Origin: Planctomycetaceae bacterium
Lineage (GTDB): Bacteria; Planctomycetota; Planctomycetia; Planctomycetales; Planctomycetaceae
Direction of reading: 5' to 3'
DNA length: 64,000 bases
Assembly: GCA_041398825.1 (NCBI GenBank)
Contig: JAWKTX010000002.1
Span: forward strand, 248,001 to 312,000
In this document: piece by piece, positions 51,647-60,870 of the stretch
Layout of the letters: each line of letters starts with the position of its first letter
Position numbering within the stretch: position 1 is the stretch's first letter
Notes under the pieces: model-generated
The model's input: only the letters and a program-made list of their open reading frames with translations
The model's database searches: none
What the model was told of the DNA's origin: nothing
Translations under genes and position numbers: made by a program

Positions 51647-53101
51647 GTGAGCACCCCTGCGACCAGCCACAAGTCGACACTGTTCATCGTTTTTCTGACT
51701 GTCTTCATCGATCTGCTTGGATTCGGCATCGTCATGCCGTTGTTGCCGCGCTACGGTGCGTGCTTTAATGCCAGCAAAGCACAGCTCGGTCTGCTCATGG
51801 CATCTTTTTCTGCGATGCAGTTTCTGTTTGCTCCCATGTGGGGAGCCCTTTCGGATCGCGTTGGGCGGCGACCGATTCTGATGCTGGGGCTCCTTGGTTC
51901 CACATTCTCCTATGCCCTGTTTGGCTATGCATCGTCGCTTGGACGGGAAGGCCATTTTCTTGGACTCGGTGCTCTGGCACTGCTGTTCACCGCCCGCATT
52001 GGAGCAGGAATCGCGGGTGCGACCATCTCCACAGCACAGGCTGTCATTGCGGATTGCACGGGTGTTGAAAACCGTGGCCGTGGGATGGCGATGATCGGGG
52101 CTGCGTTCGGGCTTGGATTCACATTTGGCCCACTCATCGGAGCAGCCTGTACCTCAGATCGACTCACCGTAGCCCTCAACGACCAGCAGTATGCTCAGGT
52201 ACAGCAATGGGATGAGGTTACGGATCTGATTACCGCCGATCAGTTGCTGGAAGAGCTTGGCGGAAGCGGGAAAGTGCCGTCAGCGGATGAACAGGCCATT
52301 CGACGCCAACTCAATGCGCCGATGCCCCGAGTGGAAGTCAAGCTTCACCTGCTGGAACCGCCTACACCGTGGCCTGGATACGTTGCCTCTATTCTTTCCG
52401 GGTGCGCGCTTCTGATAGCCGCATGGCGTCTGAAAGAGACAAGAAGGCCCCCGGAAACATTGACTGAGGCAGATGCTGAAAAACCAGTATCTGCGCATGG
52501 ACGGAGGTCGTGGCTTAACTTGCGTCTCCTGAGCACCTATCTCGCGCAGGCAAGCCTGTCGGCCATCCTGCTTTCCGTGTTCATCACGACCTTTGGTTTT
52601 GCACAGTTCGAAAGCACGTTGTCACTTCTGACGCGTGAGTTCGCATTTGGGCAGCAGAGCAACTTCCTGTTATATGCTTATGTGGGAGTCATTCTTTCTC
52701 TGGGGCAGGGCCTGCTTGTGCGTCGCTTTCTGCCGCGTATCGGTGAGTATCGAATGGCCCTGATTGGCGTCACGCTGATGACTACGGGATTTCTGCTGAT
52801 CGGCTTGACGGGAGACAAAGTGCTGCCGGCCGTATCACTCTGGTACATCTTACCTGTGGTGGTCATCGGCTTCTCTGCCGTCACACCGTCCCTTCAGTCG
52901 CTGCTGTCCCAGGCAGCACCGAGCGACCAGCAGGGATCCGTTCTTGGTACCAGCCAGAGCCTCTCTGCACTCGCGCGAATTCTGGGTCCATACACGGGCA
53001 TTCAATTGCTCGGCGTATCGACTTCGCTTCCGTATTATCTTGGCGCGGGACTGATCATGGCCGGCGGTGTAATGATCACGCGGATCCGCCGAGCAAAGTG
53101 A
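51647..53101 (+). CDS. MFS transporter, TetA-like branch
   Basis: A 484-residue major facilitator protein, probably a drug/H+ or metabolite antiporter. The loop between spans 2 and 3 is GALSDRVGRRPILMLGLLGSTFSYAL, the classical MFS motif A (GxxxDRxGRR), and the first helix is TLFIVFLTVFIDLLGFGIVMPLLPRY, typical of the TetA(P)/TetA branch. A periplasmic insert of about 65 polar residues (around 168-235) separates spans 5 and 6. Twelve spans can be counted. GTG 51647 with GAGG five bases upstream is preferred to TTG 51632. A short membrane peptide lies directly before it. Confidence 0.87.
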   Translation: MSTPATSHKSTLFIVFLTVFIDLLGFGIVMPLLPRYGACFNASKAQLGLLMASFSAMQFLFAPMWGALSDRVGRRPILMLGLLGSTFSYALFGYASSLGREGHFLGLGALALLFTARIGAGIAGATISTAQAVIADCTGVENRGRGMAMIGAAFGLGFTFGPLIGAACTSDRLTVALNDQQYAQVQQWDEVTDLITADQLLEELGGSGKVPSADEQAIRRQLNAPMPRVEVKLHLLEPPTPWPGYVASILSGCALLIAAWRLKETRRPPETLTEADAEKPVSAHGRRSWLNLRLLSTYLAQASLSAILLSVFITTFGFAQFESTLSLLTREFAFGQQSNFLLYAYVGVILSLGQGLLVRRFLPRIGEYRMALIGVTLMTTGFLLIGLTGDKVLPAVSLWYILPVVVIGFSAVTPSLQSLLSQAAPSDQQGSVLGTSQSLSALARILGPYTGIQLLGVSTSLPYYLGAGLIMAGGVMITRIRRAK

Positions 53102-53541
53102 CAGTAGATTCCCGGCTGAATCGTGTTTCACCGAAGGCAGGCTGTCCGTTGAAAAACCCGGACAGGCACGCATGACGACCGGAAACCGTCGTGTTTTAAG
53201 GTCTCCTGCACGAGCCAGTCCCGTTTTTCAGCAGGCTGCCAGGCCAGGCCAACCCCCCGTAGTTACTGACGTCGGGTGATGGGTAATTGGTGATGAATGC
53301 ATGTCAAGATTCGGCCTCCAGAGAGGAGCTGGCGAGATGCGACATTCACTCACGTCCCTGAATAATGGCTTTGAGATCAGGCGAACTCCTGGCTTCCTCC
53401 GCCTGCATCAAGCCCCCCTAGTCTTTCGCAAAGCCAGGGTTCACCGATCAATTCTCGGGGACTATAGACTCTCTGATGAGTTTGTGGCGTCACGCCTTGG
53501 GGCCACCTGATGCCACACGGTTATCTCACGGAGCATCAGAA
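53102..53541. other. Gap holding repeat copy C
   Basis: Region between the convergent MFS gene and the YbaN-like gene. It contains copy C of the dispersed repeat at 53141-53238. The rest has only chance frames. Confidence 0.5.
53141..53238 (+). repeat. Long-hairpin dispersed repeat, copy C
   Basis: Same family as copies A, B, D and E. It opens CTGTCCGTTGAAAAACCCGG and ends CCCGTTTTTCAGCAGGCTG. The inner ACGAC/GTCGT pair around CGGAAACC forms a nested loop. ATTCCCGGCTGAAT, 32 bp upstream, is shared in near-identical form with the flank of copy A. Confidence 0.85.
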
Positions 53542-54081
53542 TCAGTACTGTGGGATACGGCCAATGACGATGATTCCGACACAGCCCATCGCAGCTACCG
53601 CCGTTCGGACACCCGTGGTCACCGGAGCCATGGTCAGGGTGCATCCCAGACACACCACCACGATCGCGAGCGCAAGGACTTTGACATGCATCCTGACAGC
53701 TCGGCGACATTCCCAGTCATCAATCACCCGGCCGAAGATCCGATTACGGCGCAGCATTCGATGAAGGCCCGGAGAACTTCGCAGGAAAAGGCCGCTGGCG
53801 AGCAGCACGAAGGGCGTCGTTGGAAGCCCGGGAATGACAACGCCCAAAAGTGCCAATGTCAGACAAAGGAAGGCTCCGGCAATCGCCAGATACCTGCGAA
53901 TTCCCGTCAACCGATTTGAATTGACGTCGTTTTGCAACGGATGTCTCCCGGTTCCTGACAGAGAATCAGCACTGGATGGGGAAAGTTCATTCAATTGGGG
54001 ACAAATGGCAGCATTTGCATTCGAATCCGGCAGATTGGTGTTCGAAGCATTCAAGTGTTGACGTTCCAGAATTGTCGACAA
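53542..54081 (-). CDS. DUF454/YbaN-family inner-membrane protein
   Basis: A 179-residue small membrane protein. After a 55-residue polar N-terminal extension comes ALLGVVIPGLPTTPFVLLASGLFLRSSPGLHRMLRRNRIFGRVIDDWECRRAVRMHVKVLALAIVVV, the DUF454 (YbaN) pattern with its PTTPF and FxRSSPxLHR features, then two further membrane spans. Function in any organism is unknown. The start is taken at the most upstream Met of the frame, 54081, but the true start could be within the polar leader. It ends at a convergent gap with the MFS gene. Confidence 0.8.
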   Translation of the reverse strand: MSTILERQHLNASNTNLPDSNANAAICPQLNELSPSSADSLSGTGRHPLQNDVNSNRLTGIRRYLAIAGAFLCLTLALLGVVIPGLPTTPFVLLASGLFLRSSPGLHRMLRRNRIFGRVIDDWECRRAVRMHVKVLALAIVVVCLGCTLTMAPVTTGVRTAVAAMGCVGIIVIGRIPQY

Positions 54082-54373
54082 AATTCTTATCTGAGAATGA
54101 TTAGGGGAAATTTCGCCGACATCCGTCTCTTGTGGCGCTTATGCAGTAAAAATAGACTCTTCCGATTCGGTATGTTAGCAAATTGAAGAGTAAGCAGGTG
54201 AGTTTCCCTGTACCGAATCGTTTCCGGGCTGAACAACATCCATCACGTTGGCCGAGTTTTAAGTCGATTTTCAATGGAATGGCAAAGCTCATGCAGTTTG
54301 GGCCATCCTTTTCACGTGTTTATTGGCAATTTTACCGGTCAATCAAACCCACCCTTGTGACCGAGGATTCACA
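54082..54373. other. Divergent gap between YbaN-like gene and phosphoesterase
   Basis: A region of 292 bp, somewhat AT-richer than its surroundings. TTGACG at 54058-54063, inside the 5' end of the YbaN frame, is a possible -35 for rightward transcription, but its -10 candidate AAATTC is poor. TATGTT at 54171-54176 is another weak -10 candidate. No gene is supported. Confidence 0.35.
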
Positions 54374-55120
54374 TTGAGAGCCCTGATTAGCGATATTCAC
54401 GGAAATCTGGAGGCCCTGCAGGCGGTCCTGGCGGACATAAGAGCAAAGGGTGTGACTGAAATTTTCTGTCTTGGCGATGTCGTCGGCTACGGACCCAACC
54501 CAGCCGAATGCATCGATCACGTCATGGACCTGGATATGTGCCTTCTGGGGAACCACGACCAGGCGGCGCTGTTTGACCCGGATGGGTTTAACGCCGGAGC
54601 AGAGCGAGCCATTTTCTGGACGCGATCCGTTCTCGAGCGAGATACCAGCTCAAATGCCGAGCGCCGCTGGGATTTCCTGGGGGAACTCTCTCGTCGCTAC
54701 AAAGACGAAGCAGCCGGGATGATGTTCGTGCACGGTTCAGCCCGCAATCCGCTGAACGAGTACGTTTTTCCGGACGATGTCTACAATCAGGTGAAAATGG
54801 AGAAGATTTTCGCGTTGATCGACCAGTACTGCTTTCAGGGGCACACCCATATCCCGGGTGTCTTCACAGACAGTCTTGAGTTTTTCGCCCCGGAGGAGAT
54901 TGACTTTCAGTACAAGCTGGGAAGTCAGAAGGTCATGATCAACGTCGGTTCGGTCGGACAGCCCCGAAATAACGATCCGCGTTCGTCTTATGTGACCATC
55001 GATGACGGCGTCGTTCAATTCCATCGTGTGTCGTACGATTTTGAGACCACAATTGCCAAAATCTACGACATCCCCGATCTGGACAATTTCCTGGGTGACC
55101 GTCTTCGCGAAGGTCGGTGA
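54374..55120 (+). CDS. Metallophosphoesterase (YfcE/MJ0936-like)
   Basis: A 248-residue calcineurin-like phosphoesterase. The metal-binding motifs are in order: DIHGN (with LISDIHGNLEALQAVLADIRAKG), GDVVGYGP, GNHDQA, and HxH near GHTHIPG. The family normally begins M-R-A-L-I-S-D-I-H-G. TTG 54374 gives exactly that start and has GAGG seven bases upstream. ATG 54323 lies further upstream without homology and would replace the true start. Members hydrolyse phosphodiesters or phosphomonoesters; the substrate is unknown. YidC follows 235 bp downstream on the same strand. Confidence 0.85.
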   Translation: MRALISDIHGNLEALQAVLADIRAKGVTEIFCLGDVVGYGPNPAECIDHVMDLDMCLLGNHDQAALFDPDGFNAGAERAIFWTRSVLERDTSSNAERRWDFLGELSRRYKDEAAGMMFVHGSARNPLNEYVFPDDVYNQVKMEKIFALIDQYCFQGHTHIPGVFTDSLEFFAPEEIDFQYKLGSQKVMINVGSVGQPRNNDPRSSYVTIDDGVVQFHRVSYDFETTIAKIYDIPDLDNFLGDRLREGR

Positions 55121-55355
55121 ATCTTCAGGAAAAACGAGAACCAGGACAGGGACATTTTTCCCCGCTGTTTCGTTCCGGTATCCTGACCGTCGCTGAATGG
55201 CTCACTTTCCTTTGAGCCGGCTGCTCAGCATTGACGTTGCGCTGGTCAAAACTGAGGCTGCTGCCGCGAGTGTGAGTCTCGCGCGAGCCCTCCTGCCAGA
55301 GTGCAAACCCGATAGTCCTCCAGCGCAAATATTACTGAACGGAATTCGTTCTCTC

Positions 55356-57524
55356 ATGGAAAACCGAAGACTCTTCACCTTCCTGCTCCTCTCTTCGATG
55401 ACGCTGGTACTTTGGGGAACCTTTGTAGCTCCCAAACTAGCTCCACCACCTCAAAAAGCCGCTGATGCGGCCGGCGAGGACGGTTTGGCAGCACTTGACG
55501 CTCCGAAAGGAGATAAGGACGACCCTGTATCTGATGCAGGAAGTCAACCGGGGATCACGGGAGAGCCGGAAGCCGGTCCGGACGTCGAGACCGAAACCTC
55601 CGACGCTGCGGGGGATGTAGCTCTGGTTGAGCATCCGGAAACAGAAGTCCTTCTGGGGTCACTGGATGCCGAAAGTGGATATGCCCTTCAGGTAAAGCTG
55701 ACGTCTGCAGGAGCGGCGATTGAAACCATTCAACTCACATCGCCTCAGTTTGGGAGTCTGCAGGACGAAACCAAACAGGCGACGATCCTTGGAAACAACC
55801 TGACCAGCGACAAGACTCTGACGACCGGAGTGAACATTGTTGACGCCCAGCTGAAGAAGCTTCGTCAGCCATCGCTGGAAAGAATCCACTGGAAGCTGGA
55901 GGAAAAGTCAGAAGATAAAACCGGCGCAAAGGCGGTTTTTTCCTACGACGCACCGGATGGATCCATTCGGATTCGGAAGTCATTCCGTCTCCCGAAGCTA
56001 AGGATGTTTCTTGACGGACAGCCACTCAGAGAGGCATTCCGGAGGGATCCGACAGGGCACATTCTGGAAGTTGCAATCGAACTCATCAATCTCTCTGGCA
56101 AAGCTCAGACGCTTGCGTACGAAATGCAGGGCCCCGTCGGAGTGCTACTGGAAAACGAAGCCCATACGAGCAAGTTCCGCGATATCAAGATCGAATTTCT
56201 TGCGGGCAGCAAGCCCGTCGTTAAATCGGCAAAAGAAACAGTAAGCGATGTCGAGGCCCACGAGACACAAGCGGGGCGCGTGATGTCCAGTGATGAACTG
56301 CTCGCAGAACATCGCGAAAAAGATAAGTGGACCACACCGTTTCGATATGCAGGCGTCGATGTTCAGTTCTTTGCCGCGCTGATCGCACCACTGGATGAAC
56401 GTTCGGAAGAAGAACAGACGGCAAATAAGCGTCTCGATCGCACGTTCCCGATGCTTGTGCAACGCGATACCGTGAGCCCTCAGAAGAGCGACATCAGCTT
56501 CCGAATGGCTTCCACAGATATCAATCTTGCGGCCGAGGGAGAGGCAGCGACAGTCGTTCACAAGTATGCATTCTTTGCGGGGCCCAAGCGTCGAGAACTT
56601 CTGGATCCCCTGCCAATGGCTGCATCCCGAGTGCTGGATTACGGGACCTATTTCGGCTTTGTCGCCCGGTTTATGCACGGCGTTCTCGACACCCTGTATG
56701 GTCTTGGACTGCCATATTTCCTCGCCATTATCACCCTGACAATTCTGGTCCGCGGCTGCATGTTTCCGATTTCTCGCAAGCAGGCCATCAGCGCAGCCAA
56801 GATGAAGGCTCTTCAGCCTAAACTCAACGAGCTAAAAGAGAAGTTTGGCGAAGACCGTGAAAAGCTGGCACGCGCACAATTTGAGCTCTGGCGAAAACAC
56901 AAAATCAATCCGGCCGGTGGATGCCTTCCGCTTTTCTTTCAGTTGCCGGTCTTCGTTGGACTGTACACCGCGCTGAATACGGCCATCGATTTGCGGTTGG
57001 CGAAGTTCCTCTGGATCGACAATCTGGCCGCTCCGGATTCACTGGCGAAGCTTCCTTTCGCGCTGCCGTTTCTTGGCAACGACTTCAACCTGTTGCCGTG
57101 TGTGACCGTCGTTCTGTTCCTTGTGCAGCAAAAACTGTTCATGCCGCCTGCGGTCGATGAACAGGCCGAAGCTCAGCAGAAGATGATGAATTTCTTCACT
57201 ATCATGATGGGAGCCATGTTCTGGCATCAGCCCGCTGGACTTTGTCTTTACTTTATTGCTTCGAGTCTGTGGGGGATTGCCGAACGCAAAATGCTGGGAA
57301 CTGCAGCAACGAGCCTGAATGACGAGACATCAAACAGCGAAGAAGAAGAGACCGACGGTCAAAAACCGTCAGTGCGTGTTGCGAAACCGGATAAGGATTC
57401 GGCGGATAAGAATCGCGTGCCGGGTTTCATGCAGAAATTCATCGACATGGCACAGGAAGCACGCGAACAGGCAGAAAAAACCAATAAGGACGATTCACGC
57501 CGGAAAAAGAAGCGCGGGAAGTAG
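55356..57524 (+). CDS. yidC: Membrane protein insertase YidC
   Basis: A 722-residue inner-membrane insertase/chaperone. The first membrane helix is MENRRLFTFLLLSSMTLVLWGTF, followed by a long acidic, low-complexity periplasmic linker (30-110) and the periplasmic beta-sandwich domain (about 110-430). The conserved C-terminal insertase core (about 440-640) has YGLGLPYFLAIITLTILVRGCMFPISRKQAISAAKMKALQPKLNELKEKFG with the conserved Arg of the hydrophilic groove, and LFFQLPVFVGLYTALNTAIDLR. The tail is Lys/Glu-rich, typical of planctomycetes. ATG 55356 matches the family start; the frame continues 53 codons upstream without homology. Confidence 0.95.
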   Translation: MENRRLFTFLLLSSMTLVLWGTFVAPKLAPPPQKAADAAGEDGLAALDAPKGDKDDPVSDAGSQPGITGEPEAGPDVETETSDAAGDVALVEHPETEVLLGSLDAESGYALQVKLTSAGAAIETIQLTSPQFGSLQDETKQATILGNNLTSDKTLTTGVNIVDAQLKKLRQPSLERIHWKLEEKSEDKTGAKAVFSYDAPDGSIRIRKSFRLPKLRMFLDGQPLREAFRRDPTGHILEVAIELINLSGKAQTLAYEMQGPVGVLLENEAHTSKFRDIKIEFLAGSKPVVKSAKETVSDVEAHETQAGRVMSSDELLAEHREKDKWTTPFRYAGVDVQFFAALIAPLDERSEEEQTANKRLDRTFPMLVQRDTVSPQKSDISFRMASTDINLAAEGEAATVVHKYAFFAGPKRRELLDPLPMAASRVLDYGTYFGFVARFMHGVLDTLYGLGLPYFLAIITLTILVRGCMFPISRKQAISAAKMKALQPKLNELKEKFGEDREKLARAQFELWRKHKINPAGGCLPLFFQLPVFVGLYTALNTAIDLRLAKFLWIDNLAAPDSLAKLPFALPFLGNDFNLLPCVTVVLFLVQQKLFMPPAVDEQAEAQQKMMNFFTIMMGAMFWHQPAGLCLYFIASSLWGIAERKMLGTAATSLNDETSNSEEEETDGQKPSVRVAKPDKDSADKNRVPGFMQKFIDMAQEAREQAEKTNKDDSRRKKKRGK

Positions 57525-57549
57525 TCGACGACGGATCATTTGCGACTCG

Positions 57550-58194
57550 CTATCGTTTTGTTCCCGTCCACCAGGATGGCTGGGCAAAGATGGTTTTGAC
57601 CGCAAGACTGAAACCTGGAAGCGCCTGACCTCCCTCCAGAATCTGCCAGTCACCAAGTGAAACCGTGGTCTGGTTCTTTCTGACAACCTGAACCTCACGT
57701 TTGAACGGATCTGGTATCCAGATAGTTTCGACTCCCATTTTCAGATAGGCCAGGGTTCGCAATCGCATGTCGCGACGCCGGTCATTTGACGACGCGATAT
57801 CAACCACCAGATGCGGCCTTTGCGAGGCAATCAGCAAATCGTTCTGTTCGAAACGTGGGCCCTTGTTGAAACAACTGATGGCAGGGAAATAGATCGTGTC
57901 GGGGTCTGTCGAAACGTGCAACCCAAGATCGTACCCAGCGTAGTCGGGCGAAGCGGCCCCCTGAGCCTGAAACCAGACTGCGAATTCGCGGGAGATATTC
58001 AAAACGACATTCCCATGCGCATCGTCCGGGGCCTGCAGAAGTACCGGAAAGCCCTCGTGCAATTCAACCCATCGACCACCTTCCGGAAAATCCATTCTGC
58101 GGGCGGCAAATTCATCAGCCGTCATAAAACGTTTCAGGGGCGAATCGTCTTCTGGTTCCGAAGGGACTCTGTCCAGCATGATACAGACCTTCAC
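57550..58194 (-). CDS. Uma2-family (DUF820) putative endonuclease-like protein
   Basis: A 214-residue protein of the Uma2 family, PD-(D/E)xK-fold proteins that are numerous in planctomycetes and cyanobacteria. The N-terminal FMTADEFAARRMDFPEGGRWVELHEGFPVLLQAPDDAHG and the HLVVDIASSNDRRRDMRLRTLAYLKMGVETIWIPDPFKREVQVV block are family-typical. The normal central PDV and VEVLS motifs, which hold the nuclease-like residues, read FPAI and VDIAS here, so catalytic capacity is doubtful. Function in the family is unsettled. Its stop is 26 bp from the convergent yidC stop. Confidence 0.82.
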   Translation of the reverse strand: MKVCIMLDRVPSEPEDDSPLKRFMTADEFAARRMDFPEGGRWVELHEGFPVLLQAPDDAHGNVVLNISREFAVWFQAQGAASPDYAGYDLGLHVSTDPDTIYFPAISCFNKGPRFEQNDLLIASQRPHLVVDIASSNDRRRDMRLRTLAYLKMGVETIWIPDPFKREVQVVRKNQTTVSLGDWQILEGGQALPGFSLAVKTIFAQPSWWTGTKR

Positions 58195-58295
58195 TGATCA
58201 TAATGACTTGGGAAGTGGGCTTTCAGAGCGTCAACTGTGTGACAGCTGGCGACGGTGGATCAATTGCAGACGCCTGATCGTTTCGTGACGGTGAA

Positions 58296-59162
58296 TCAGT
58301 TCGTGATCGTCCTGCGTGAAAGAATCTCCGGAACGGATTCATCGGTTTCAGAGAAGCCGGTAATGAATTCCAGGTCCTGCAGCGTTTGTTCGGTCTGTAC
58401 GATGCTTCCAGCGACGTTGTCGACCTGCGTTGAAAATGTCGCCGGGTCCGTCCGACTAATCCCCATTTCTGCCAGCGATCGAATGCGACTTTCCAGCCGC
58501 TGTTGCTCGGCCTTCACAAGTTCGAAGCTGTCGCGGGCCTGTTCAAAATTCTTCAGTCGCTGATGACATGTCGCGAGGCTGTCTTCCAGGGTTGCAATGA
58601 TTCGATTCCGTTGTTCATCTTGTGGACGTTCACGTTCACGATCCAGCCGACTGCTCACATCCTTTAAGTCACGCTTGATTTGCTCAATCGTTGTTGTTTC
58701 GAAGAATCGATTCAGTGAATGTTCGGTGTAAAGAAGTTTCAGAAACAGCCACATCAGTTTATCAAGTTGATCGAGCTGGACATTTCCGAGGCTCAGTCCG
58801 TTATTACTGCCCTGAGCTGACTGAAACTGGCGAGTAATCTGGCCAAGTTCCATGCACTGCGACATTAATTCCTGAAACCGCATTTGTGCGCCGCGTGGCA
58901 GGGTCGCCAGCATTCGTCTCATTCGAATTTCGGATGCCTCGGCATCGCGGGCCATCGCCAGGGAATGGTCCTGCATATCGACGAAGCGTTGAAACTTCGG
59001 GTGCGTCCCTACAAAGCCAAGCCAGGCAACTTCTGCTGCCGCGACAAGCGGGAGTCCCACTTCGGGCTGCCCGGAAAGGACGGCGAAGCCAATACCCCCA
59101 AACAGTCCCAGCAGATTCCAGTGGTTGGCAAATGCTTTTTTAATGTAGCGAAAAAGTTTCAC
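58296..59162 (-). CDS. Membrane-anchored coiled-coil protein, function unknown
   Basis: A 288-residue protein with two short hydrophobic spans near the start (WNLLGLFGGIGFAVLSGQPEVGLPLVAAAEVAWLGFVG, about 15-52). The rest is a long helical, heptad-like region rich in Glu, Arg, Gln and Leu (about 60-270), with polar spacing such as LDKLMWLFLKLLYTEHSLNRF and LDRERERPQDEQRNRIIATLEDSLATCHQRLKN. It begins 12 bp after the ABC ATPase stop on the same strand, so the two are almost certainly one transcript. It could be a membrane tether or partner for the ATPase. No family is recognised. Confidence 0.75.
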   Translation of the reverse strand: MKLFRYIKKAFANHWNLLGLFGGIGFAVLSGQPEVGLPLVAAAEVAWLGFVGTHPKFQRFVDMQDHSLAMARDAEASEIRMRRMLATLPRGAQMRFQELMSQCMELGQITRQFQSAQGSNNGLSLGNVQLDQLDKLMWLFLKLLYTEHSLNRFFETTTIEQIKRDLKDVSSRLDRERERPQDEQRNRIIATLEDSLATCHQRLKNFEQARDSFELVKAEQQRLESRIRSLAEMGISRTDPATFSTQVDNVAGSIVQTEQTLQDLEFITGFSETDESVPEILSRRTITN

Positions 59163-59174
59163 GATCCAATTGCT

Positions 59175-60002
59175 TCACGATGATGATGCGACGGACTTGT
59201 CACGCGGAGATTCGAGTTCTTCCAGGATGTCACGGATTTGGAAAACCTTCTCCTGAAATTCAGGTTCGCGCTGCATCACTGCCGCCGGTCGATCTGGCGC
59301 GGGAACAGCGATTTGATGCAGAAGCGTACCGGGAGAACGGCTTAGAATGAAGACACGGTCACCCAGGTAAACGGCCTCTTCAATGGAATGGGTCACAAAA
59401 AAGACAGTGGCTTCCACTTCCCGCCATAATGTGACCAGAAGATCCTGCATTTGGTACCGATTGTGAGGATCAAGCGCACCAAACGGTTCATCCATCAGGA
59501 TGATCCTCGGGTGCAGAATCAACGTGCGGGCAATCGCCACGCGTTGTCGCATGCCGCCGGAAAGTTCATGTGGATATTTCCCGGCATCTGTGTCCACGTT
59601 CAGGCCGACACGAGCGATCCAGTCTCGGGCTTTCGCATGCCTCTCCGACCTGGAAACGCCACGGCATTCCAGACCGAATGCTACGTTATCCAGAACGGTC
59701 CGGTTGTCAAAACTGGTGTAATCCTGGAACACCATTCCGCGATCGGCCCCAGGCCCCATAACAGGCTTGCCGGCGACCAGAACCTTGCCGGAAGTTGCTG
59801 GATGCTGTGGCTCCAGACCTGCCAGCAACCGCAGGATCGTACTTTTCCCGGATCCACTGGGCCCCAGCACAGAAATGAATTCGCCGTGTCCGTGCAGATC
59901 TTCAATCTGAAACGTGATATCCCGAATCGCCGTAAAGGCATCCGGTTGTCCTACATTGTATGTCTTCGTGACGTTTCTGAATTCGACGATGTTTTCCGAC
60001 AT
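59175..60002 (-). CDS. ABC transporter ATPase, NitT/TauT (SsuB/TauB) type
   Basis: A 275-residue nucleotide-binding subunit. Walker A is GPSGSGKST, Q-loop QDYTSFDNRTVLDNVAFGLE, signature LSGGMRQRVAIAR, Walker B ILMDEPFGALDP, H-loop FVTHSIEEAV. Closest to subunits for nitrate, sulfonate or taurine uptake. A full importer needs a membrane permease and a binding protein, neither of which is next to it; instead a coiled-coil membrane protein follows 12 bp downstream. ATG 60002 (MSENIVEF) fits the family; the frame runs 30 codons further upstream. It is divergent from the next gene, with a 224-bp gap. Confidence 0.92.
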   Translation of the reverse strand: MSENIVEFRNVTKTYNVGQPDAFTAIRDITFQIEDLHGHGEFISVLGPSGSGKSTILRLLAGLEPQHPATSGKVLVAGKPVMGPGADRGMVFQDYTSFDNRTVLDNVAFGLECRGVSRSERHAKARDWIARVGLNVDTDAGKYPHELSGGMRQRVAIARTLILHPRIILMDEPFGALDPHNRYQMQDLLVTLWREVEATVFFVTHSIEEAVYLGDRVFILSRSPGTLLHQIAVPAPDRPAAVMQREPEFQEKVFQIRDILEELESPRDKSVASSS

Positions 60003-60225
60003 GATTGCTCTTGTTCGGTTGGTGTTCTCCAGGTCGCTGCGTTCCCCGAATGATGGCGGCATTCCCGGGTCTTTGGCAAGCGACGCTCGCACTGACCCGT
60101 ACCGAAACCGTGGACTTTCACCCCCCGGAGCGTAACCAAAGGTGAATACGACGTGTCTGAATTAACTCAAGGGTCGCTGCACTCAATCCATTTTGCAGGC
60201 GAACACGAATACAGGACACGTGACC

Positions 60226-60708
60226 ATGACGACATCCACGATGAAGCAGCAATCGGCGAAGCGGCAATTTCTCAGGACATCCGCCTCTCGAAGCCACCGG
60301 AACAAGCCGGCGTTTTTCGGCGCAGCAGCAGCCAACACGCACATTCATTACCGGAACGGTCGAAATCCGGCTGCACTGCAGGACGCTCTGACGAATACCG
60401 CCCACGGCGGCTGCCAGACAGTCGGCGAATACGGGCTTTTCGGTCCGCTTTTTCATTTTCTGAATGAGCGGACAGGCAAACCATGGCAGCGCGTGGCAAG
60501 AGAACTGCGACTTCGTTTCGCTCAACACCAACTGTCCGAAGCACAGATCCGAATTTTTGCCAGCGACTTTGTGGATTTTCATGTCGACGACGACGGTACC
60601 CAACTTCGTTTCAGCGAAGGTTTGCTGGCCGGACAGCCGTTGATTTCAGGCTGGCGTCGGCGACTTTTTGTATGTCCGAGGACAGGCTTGCTGAAGCCAT
60701 TGGTGTGA
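60226..60708 (+). CDS. Conserved planctomycete protein of unknown function
   Basis: A 160-residue protein. After a basic 70-residue leader come GLFGPLFHFLNERTGKPWQRVARELRLRF and IFASDFVDFHV, then the end RRLFVCPRTGLLKPLV. The pattern PL..FL....G.PW..V..E, then DFV and a closing CPRTGLL-type phrase, fits a family I recall as common and uncharacterised in planctomycetes. The start could be TTG 60193, but ATG 60226 is more usual and the leader is similar in both. It is divergent from the ABC ATPase. A - strand frame of the same length overlaps it and is rejected. Confidence 0.72.
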   Translation: MTTSTMKQQSAKRQFLRTSASRSHRNKPAFFGAAAANTHIHYRNGRNPAALQDALTNTAHGGCQTVGEYGLFGPLFHFLNERTGKPWQRVARELRLRFAQHQLSEAQIRIFASDFVDFHVDDDGTQLRFSEGLLAGQPLISGWRRRLFVCPRTGLLKPLV

Positions 60709-60870
60709 AAAAACTGTTTACTCAACCAGTAACTCGTTAGTAATCAACTTGCCTGACAACGTATGCTGAGCAGTCACGCAAGTGTTTGAGACTGGCGGGG
60801 AAGACTTCTCGCGCGTAATCCAGAGACCGATCCGTGTGCGATTTCTTTCCGGCACATCAGGAGAGTGTTG

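Noticed and set aside
53476..53919. 147-codon plus frame opposite the YbaN-like gene
   Set aside because: The minus strand carries the DUF454 pattern; the plus frame is rich in His, Ser and Arg and is an antisense shadow.
60118..60603. 161-codon minus frame opposite the conserved planctomycete protein
   Set aside because: The plus strand has the family pattern (GKPWQRV, DFV, CPRTGLL); the minus frame has many Cys and Arg and no motif.
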